Shown: piece after piece, positions 57,035 to 64,000 of the stretch | How positions within the stretch are numbered: the stretch's first letter is position 1 | Layout: the number at the start of each line of letters is the position of its first letter | Assembly: GCA_003988855.1 (NCBI GenBank) | Contig: QYAI01000137.1 | Location: forward strand, 22,895-86,894 | DNA from: Arachnopeziza araneosa | Lineage: Eukaryota > Ascomycota > Leotiomycetes > Helotiales > Arachnopezizaceae | Direction: 5' to 3' | DNA length: 64,000 bases | Made by a program: the position numbers and the translations under genes | Notes under the pieces: model-generated | Seen by the model: only the letters and a program-made list of their open reading frames with translations | The model's database searches: none | What the model was told of the DNA's origin: nothing

Positions 57035-58863
57035 ATGCTTGAAGACATCATCGAGCTCTGTGGGGCGCGAAATTGGGACTGGAGGATCACCCTCGCTTTC
57101 ACCATCGTAGCGCCGCTGCTTTTGACGTATCTGTTGACTTTGTGGGAATCCACATCCTTGCGACGCCAAAAGAATGCCACATTGAAGCGCCCTCCAACCT
57201 TACCTTATGTATTACCGTGGATTGGGCACGTTCCCTCATTTGGAATAGATGGGAACTCCTTTCTGCGTCGAGCTAGGTGAGTATCTTTCTGTCTGATATT
57301 AAGTTGATGATTAAGACCTTCTAGAGCGAAGTTTGGTCCCTCCACCCTCTTCAAAATCCAGTTTCCCGGAGGACTCGCTCAATATCATACTTCAGGGGTG
57401 GAGCATGTTCAGGCACTCTTCAAAGGCAAGGGTATGAGCGGTAACAATGTCACCACAATCGCGATGGAGAAATCATTTGGAATGCCGCTTCCGTCAGTAG
57501 AGTTTTATAGAGCAGACGATGGAGGCCACCTACCAAGCCCAAAATCTGGTAGCACAGTCGACCCAAACAACCGTGTCATGTATGAAATTCACAAACTGGT
57601 TAACACTAACTTGACCGGCGAGTCGTTGATTGGAATAACGTCTAGATTTCAAGAGTTCTTTGCTCAGCAGCTTACTGAAACTGATGAGGTCAACGATGAA
57701 TGGACTGAAATTCCAGATCTATATGAATTTATGAAGAACCATGTCATGAAAGCTGCCATCATCTCAATGTTCGGAACATATATATTGTCATTAAATCCCA
57801 CTTTCATGGAAGATTTCTGGGCTTGGAATCCCGACATGGGAACCCTTTTCATGGGCATTCCTCGGTGGCTGGTGCCAGGTGCCTATACAAACCGGACAAA
57901 GGTTTTGAGTAACATCAAAAGATGGCATAAATATGCCAATGATCATTTTGACTGTAATAAAGTAAGCCCAGAAGATGTCGATTGGGAACCATGTTTCGGC
58001 AGCAAATTCAGCAGGAAAAGACAAGCTATGCTCGGAAAGTGGAAAGAATTAGATGCTACCGCCAAAGCAGCTGAAGATTTTGGTTTTATTTGGGCGTGAG
58101 TGACCTATTCAAGTCTGTAGGATCTTTAAACTTTGCTAAATATCCCAGCGCAAATGCAAATGCGATTCCAGGAGCGGCGTGGTTTCTCCTTGAGCTGCTG
58201 TTCGACCCCGCTCTTGAAGCCCGTGTTCACAAAGAGTTCTCAAATGCGCTCATAGTCCCCTCCAATCCGTCTCAAGTCCCTGTTTTCGACGTCAACAGAC
58301 TCTGTTCTGGGCCACTCTGCCAATCTATCTATGCCGAAACTCTACGAATACGTGTCCAAGTAATCGTACACCGTAGAGCTTTGCAGGATATTAATTTCTG
58401 CGGCTGGGACATCAAGAAAGATGAGCGAATTACAGTCTCCAGCAGCACTGAGGCAATGGATGAGAAGATTTGGAACGCAGGTTCAGATTCTGATCCTCAT
58501 CCGCTTAATGAGTTCTGGGCAGATCGGTTCCTCGTCTACCCCAACGACCCGACCAGTGGTCCTTTGAAGCCTCCTGCGGGGACTCAGACTCCTGAGAGTT
58601 CGAAGGATAAGGGCGAACCAAGATTCAGTCTCGAAGGCCTAACAAACTCATGGATTCCATTCAGTGGTGTGCCGAGGCTTTGCCCAGGTCGGCATTTTGC
58701 AAAGCAAGAGATGATTTCTGCTGCTGCTATCATGTTGACTGCTTTTGAGATAGATCTCAAGATTAAACAGAAGCCAAAATGTGATAAGAGTTACTTTGGG
58801 TTTGGTACGCTCCCTCCAAAAGGCAAAATCCCTTGTAGGATCAGAAGACGCCAAAGGGTTTAG
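57035..58863 (+). CDS. Cytochrome P450 monooxygenase
   Basis: 575 aa from exons 57035-57276, 57325-58095 and 58149-58863 (introns 48 and 53 bp, phases consistent). An N-terminal membrane anchor (ITLAFTIVAPLLLTYLL) is followed by a Pro-rich hinge (KRPPTLPYVLPWIGHVPSFG). The I-helix region reads IWAANANAIPGAAWFLLELL, where the second residue of the usual AGxxT is replaced and Pro-Gly stands in the oxygen-activating kink. The K-helix ExxR is in YAETLRIR. The heme loop FSGVPRLCPGRHFAK holds Cys516. The I-helix text resembles the CYP7/CYP8-like fungal group, in which Asn replaces Thr. All core motifs are present, so it is probably active; the substrate is unknown. No cluster partner is nearby. Confidence 0.92.
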
Positions 58864-59023
58864 GGGTCTCGGGGTGATCTTAGTCTCAGAATCAGGACTG
58901 TAAGGTATAGAGTTTTCCCATATTTGGAAGCTTCATGATCTATAGATAGCTTGCCTTCAGAACTTGCAGCGGTAACAATAATGTATAGCCAACCGACTTG
59001 ATCGGCTACATTTCGCCTATCTC

Positions 59024-59624
59024 TCAACCGCCCTCAACAGTATAGGTCTCTGAATTCCCCTCCAACCTCTTGATCCCCTCCAAATTAACCCCTTCAAACC
59101 AGCCCACTCGATCCTTAATGAACTGTTCCCATTGCGGTTTCAATTTCGTCTCATGGAGAGACAGATCATCCACCGACCCAATCCTTAAAATAGGCGCCTT
59201 AGGAAAAGCTGAACTAACACGATACATAAGTGTACCGCACGTATTACAAAAATAATCCGTCATGGTAGTATTTGGCCTGATAGGCGTGACGGAATTGGCC
59301 CACGTCTTGAGATTATCTTGTCCCCGAACATGAGTCAGATGGTCCGAGGCGATGGCAAAATTACTAGCGAACATGGATGCAGTGAGTTTGCGACAGTCGC
59401 AACAATTGCAGACGAATGTACAAACCAGACCAGGACCATCGGTTGGCTTGTTGGTGTTAGATGAGATGATAGATGGGGTAGTCAAAGCTTACGAATGCGA
59501 GTTGGACAGCCCCACAGAGACATGTAGCTGTTGCTTTACCATCTTTGTATCCGCGGTCTGTCGCAACAGAATTTAAACCGATATAGGGTTTAGATTTATC
59601 AGCGGCAGCAAAACCTTCAGGCAT
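59024..59624 (-). CDS. GFA/CENP-V-family zinc protein
   Basis: 184 aa from exons 59624-59493 and 59446-59024 (46-bp intron, phase 0). The family (glutathione-dependent formaldehyde-activating enzyme fold) binds two zinc ions. The sequence has ATCLCGAVQLAF (first pair), VCNCCDCRKLTASMFASNF (second set) and YFCNTCGTLMYR (third pair). Only a few members act on S-hydroxymethylglutathione; most fungal ones are uncharacterised. Length is close to that of fungal members. The stop at 59024 lies 160 bp from the stop of the convergent P450 gene. Confidence 0.9.
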
Positions 59625-61121
59625 AGTTTTGATGTTTGAGGCCTCGAATTGAATTTTTAGCAGAGCAATTATGAAGATAGGGAATATAAGTAACAGTACG
59701 CATTCAGTCTCGAAACCAGTTTTGTAGTATTATATATGAGAATAGAGGGGTCGATTACTGAATACTTGGTTAAGGCACAATGACGTAGGTAGGTCGAGTG
59801 AGCGATGTATTGCACGTCAGATCACATGACCTTCTCATATGATATGTATCTAAACCTTCGCGACCTAGACTTAAAGACTTCTCTAAAGATAAAAATAGTA
59901 CCAGAATTCTTATTGAAAATTTTGAAGTTCTTGCTAAAATTATTAAAAGTGCATGATGCCAATTTTACATGTTTACTACATTAAGCTCTCTTGGTCGCTT
60001 TCGACTATTTTGAGGAGGTACGAAGCAGACTTTCTCTTTACAAACTCTGTTAACCCTGCATGAACGTAGCATTGAAGAACTGTATTTTTGAGATTAAAAG
60101 CAAATCCTATTAACTACACGAGCATCTTCAAGCATACGAGCATGACAAAGCTGCCCTAAGCCTGGTGATACTTTTACAAGTTAGACTAGAAATCCAAATC
60201 CTTGCTCTTAACACACCCTGTCAATTAACAAAGCTCTTTAAGTTCAGTCTCGCGACACCTTGCCTATCTCGGAAACTTCCATCACAGATGAAAAAATAAT
60301 TCGAAAATGTAGGTAAGACGAATTGATGACGAAGATGAAAATGATGAGAAGAAGAAAAAGGAAACGATAGCTTCGTCAGAGAAGCTACTTAGTCAATAAA
60401 GGTAGCTTATATTTAGTATATTAACTAAAATCGTCTATGATACTAAGTTCCAAATTTCTTAGGTACGGTTGCAGTCACGTGAGGCGTTTCAAAGAAGCAC
60501 AATATTCAAGGATTCTATCGCATGTAAAGTTCCATTTAATATATACCGGACTCTACCTCGAAGAAAGCAAAGATTAATTCTAGTAAATCGTATACATGCC
60601 CTTATCTCCTACCGTGAAGTATTGATACGAATTGTCTATCAACAACACCCCTTTATACTTTTAGACTTAAGCCGAAATGATTTAATCGGTTTCCGACGCC
60701 TGGCGTAATTCATAAAGTCTATTGTCCCGTCTCTGCTCCTTACTCCAGAACAGCAATCTGGGGAAGACTGGGAAGGGAGATAAGATCGGTTCATGACATC
60801 AACCAGTATATTGGTTGGGTGGCTGACCACAGCGAGATTTATATTGTTTGTCGCACCAGATCACGCNCATTTAGCCGCAATATGATTTCTAACCTACCAT
60901 CATAAACAGCGCAACCAAATGACCAACCTTATGTCGGTAGAGGACCGGGACTTCCTTTTCCAGAGAACTACTGGGTGAGCCTAATACTTATCAGCCTGAT
61001 GATATATGCAGCGTATTGAAACAGGCTCTACGGGGATGACGCTCAAGACAGGAAATATAAGTACAGAAGTACTTCCTCCTTAAAAAATCAAGACTCGTAT
61101 CTAAACTTTCTTCAGCACAAT
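59625..61121. other. AT-rich intergenic
   Basis: About 1.5 kb with no supported gene. AT-rich at 59880-59960 and purine-rich at 60330-60370. One ambiguous base near 60867. Its right end is the promoter of the AA9 gene. Confidence 0.45.
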
Positions 61122-61974
61122 ATGCAGTTCCTTACAGCTCTTTTGGCGTCAGCCTCTGTGGCACATGCTCATTATAACTTCAACGCTTTGATATATGGCG
61201 GTAAAACCAATGCTCTCTGGCAACATGGTGAGCTATTTTCTTTCTGTTCTCCCTCCAACATCTCTAATATAATCCTACAGTCCGAGAGCGCTCCGATATG
61301 CTCAGTCACGGCCCAGTATTAGATGTCTCACTACTTGACATCCGCTGCGGAAAAGATGCTTCGACGGCTTTCGCTCCAGATATCTTGACTGTAGCAGCGG
61401 GATCGAACATCAGTTTCAACATCGATCCAGATATCCAACATCCCGGCCCAGGTATGGGATACCTAGCTAAGGTACCAGCTGGGAAAACTGCTGCGAACTG
61501 GGATGGTAGCGGAGCTGTATGGTTTAAGGTTTGGGAGGTGGGTGCGGGCTTTGCTGCCGATGGAAAGATGACTTGGGCTACAGATGGTATATATTATTAC
61601 TCTATGAAGGGGAATTGTTTCACTAACATTGATAGGCCTGAAAACTCTTGGCTTCAAGATTCCAGCTGCAACACCCTCGGGCGATTACCTTGCGCGAATT
61701 GAGCACATTGGTCTACACGCGGCTTCCCAGAAGAATGGTGCCCAATTCTATCTTTCATGCGGACAGATCACGGTCACAGGTGGAGGAACCGGGAAGCCAG
61801 GACCTATGGTGGCTTTCCCTGGTGCTTATAAAGCTACTGACCCCGGAATCATGATCCAAATTTACTACCCTTTGGTTCGTAGCCGTAGCGCTGCATTGAA
61901 TGTTTGTGATGCTAACAACTCCTTTGTAGCCAACAAATTATACCATTCCTGGCCCGGAAGTTTGGACTGGATAA
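61122..61974 (+). CDS. AA9 lytic polysaccharide monooxygenase
   Basis: Copper enzyme that cleaves cellulose (and related glucans) oxidatively, outside the cell. Exons 61122-61227, 61281-61586, 61636-61874 and 61930-61974 give 231 aa, all phases consistent. The signal peptide (1-16) ends at VAHA, exposing the N-terminal histidine His17 (HYNFNALI) of the copper brace. The second copper ligand is His89 in IQHPGPGMGY, the axial tyrosine is Tyr176 in AQFYLSCGQI, and the outer-sphere pair is His165/Gln174. The last short exon adds PTNYTIPGPEVWTG, the family's usual end. No CBM1 is attached. All functional residues are present. Confidence 0.95.
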
Positions 61975-64000
61975 TGAGATCACGTTGGATTATCGTGCCT
62001 TTTAGCGAGTCATCTCAATTAGATAGAGAGTACCCAACCAATACTTTAGGCCTAAATAGATTACTTATGGAAATTTCTCCCCGATCACACGCACTTAACG
62101 CCGAAAAGATTCCTCTGCAATATGCACTCCACTTATGCTCTCTTTGAGCAATATGTGCACCGTACCTTATAGCTTCTCATAACCCAAAAGAAGAGCAGCC
62201 CGGGTTAACAGAGTGATTGGAAACACTAATATTGCCAACTGTAGCGTGGATCTGAGACCCGCTCCCTTCAAATGGCAAATTATTTCCTAGCTGAGCGGGT
62301 TTGAGGGCCTTCGATTGTGGACGCTTCGGATTCCGATTGTGTACTTGTGATTTTCCCGATACAAAAAAGTTTCCCCAATTCTATCCGGAGCTTCTCCAAC
62401 ATTAGAATCGTAGTATCATTTCACTAAATTCTTTTGACGCAACATTATCTCTCACATAGATCGGCCAATGCTTCAGTACCATATCTCCTTGTCCACTATC
62501 TTTCATCTAGTGATATGAGTTAGAAGGTAAGAATGATATGATCGTATTATGCTATGGACGTTAAGATCTCCTTTTTGCTGACCCTGATAATAGTCCTTTG
62601 ATCTTTCAACAGGTTTTGATTGTAGATTCTCTGGGATTGAAAGGAGATTTTGAGTTTGAGACTCTAGAGTGATTGAGTCCTGTGTATCTTCGCTTCCTTG
62701 ATCACTAATACGCTCCTCTTTGTGTTCTAAAGAATTATTTCTTCTTCATCAGCTCTTCATTCTACTTTGCGATGATCAACTGATTGTTCAGCAGCATATC
62801 GTACAATATTCTACGAAGACTAGCATCTCATTTCTTGAATACAGAGGGCATATCGCAAGCGATGACGAATGGGAGAGCGGGCCGTTTCCTACAGCCGGCG
62901 TGGCAGATATTTTCTCTCTGGAACCGGCTACTCCTCCCGACCCATGCATTTTCCTCAAATATTGCAAATCGTTCATGACATCTGCCGAAAGGCTGACAAA
63001 AGGACCGAAGTGCCAGCTCAATGAATCCTTGGGGACCGTAAGCTAATTGATAAGCTTCTTGATGTTAACACTATGGCTCAATACCATAATGGGCCTCATG
63101 TCAGGTATGCGAGATAACTGGCAGATCAACTTATTCTCTTGTGATTCACAAGCATATTCTTACCTTCGCGATGACAGTTTGCATAATTATGTTCATCATG
63201 CTTGCTATTCCGGTGTGATCAGAATGAAGCTTCACACTTAGAATGAGGGTCAGTAAGTAAAAGCTAGCCGGATTGGTGAGAACGTGGTAAACAGCCCGAC
63301 ACGGACCTGGACACACCATATACCAAGATTTACAAACATAGAGTTATTGACAACAGCAGTCCATTAACACGAGGACCACAAATCATGACTTCTCGTAACG
63401 AAGTTGTCTCGAGATCGCTCAGCGATTCAGTCCCTGGTTAAAACAATATGAAAAGCCGTGAAGATCGACAGAAGTCAAAGAAAGGCAAGAGGCTACAATC
63501 AGATCACGACCAGATTGGTGCTCATACTAAGATAAGAAACCGCGGGTTAAGATTTTACTCTTTCGACCTCACAAATTTGATGAGAGAAACTCATCTGATG
63601 CTGGGACTAAGAGTATGGCGACAAAAGAGCAAATATGGGTATTTGCCAAGGGCAAGAGCAAGATTTTGAAGCCAGCGTTACATATAGACACCAAAACCCC
63701 GAGTCAGATATGCTAGACAGCCTTAAATCAATGAGAATAAGTCTCCAAGCAAGACCACAATTTACATTTTGTGATTTTATAATACTAAATAGTGTACGAG
63801 GGGCAGAGGAGCAGCCAATACAATCGTTGGCCCTCAGCTAGCTCTCGATAGTATATTTCGGAAGAACGACCAGAGCAAAGAACTTAGAACAAGAACAACG
63901 CATGCGTGTGAAGAGCCTATAAACTAGTGCAAACAACAAATAAGAAACAAGTAGATAAATCAATGTATCGGTACGAAGAGAATATCAATGAAATCCGTAT
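61975..64000. other. Right end of window, no gene seen
   Basis: Frames of up to 108 codons show no family motif. The last 70 bases (AGTAGATAAATCAATG..., GAAGAGAATATCAATGAAAT) resemble the possible LTR at 47.5 kb. Confidence 0.4.

Noticed and set aside
1..64000. CRISPR array, operon or prokaryotic features
   Set aside because: Intron-bearing fungal genes throughout; no regularly spaced repeats of CRISPR type.

Overview
This is nuclear DNA of a filamentous ascomycete. The evidence is short introns (41-92 bp, one of 238 bp) with GTNNGT donors and CTAAC/CTAAT-type branch sites, two HET-domain genes, Zn2Cys6 regulators, a 2EXR gene, a DUF4246 gene, fungal CAZymes and a Tc1/mariner copy with RIP-type mutations. 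Together these point to Pezizomycotina. Leotiomycetes is my inference from the gene repertoire and has not been tested. Exon boundaries were worked out by hand from splice signals and reading-frame continuity.

1-17.2 kb: the end of threonine synthase (THR4), a 2EXR protein (-), an FSH serine hydrolase (+), an orphan conserved-looking ORF, a GH78 alpha-L-rhamnosidase (-, four exons), a ZDS1-type PP2A regulator (+), the ESCRT-0 subunit HSE1 (+, six exons) and a HET protein (-). 17.5-28.1 kb: a LITAF-domain protein, a repeat island, a decayed MFS transporter next to a truncated CocE-like hydrolase with an in-frame stop, a second repeat island, an SLM1-type PH protein and a DUF4246 protein with a 2OG-Fe(II) oxygenase signature.

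28-35 kb: gene-poor. It holds a possible zinc-ribbon gene, a relic of a Zn2Cys6 regulator and a complete Tc1/mariner element (32121-34323, TA target duplication, about 125-bp inverted repeats). The transposase frame of that element is riddled with TGG-to-TAG stops. 35-43 kb: a Cys-rich single-pass membrane protein, a Zn2Cys6 regulator with a probable GC-AG intron, and a head-to-head pair of Zn2Cys6 regulator (-) and zinc-free MDR reductase (+). 43.5-48.5 kb: a graveyard of fragments (CorA-like, M20 amidohydrolase, STAND NTPase) and short repeats.

49-64 kb: a secreted double-WSC protein, a 753-aa multi-pass membrane protein of unknown function (-), a second HET protein (-), a cytochrome P450 (+), a GFA-family zinc protein (-) and an AA9 lytic polysaccharide monooxygenase (+). 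The last 2 kb shows no convincing gene. Housekeeping genes (THR4, ZDS1, HSE1, SLM1) alternate with accessory ones (CAZymes, P450, regulators, HET). Relics and repeats are concentrated at 18-23 kb and 29-48 kb. I see no complete secondary-metabolite cluster. The nearest thing to a functional module is the divergent regulator/reductase pair at 39.8-42.7 kb.
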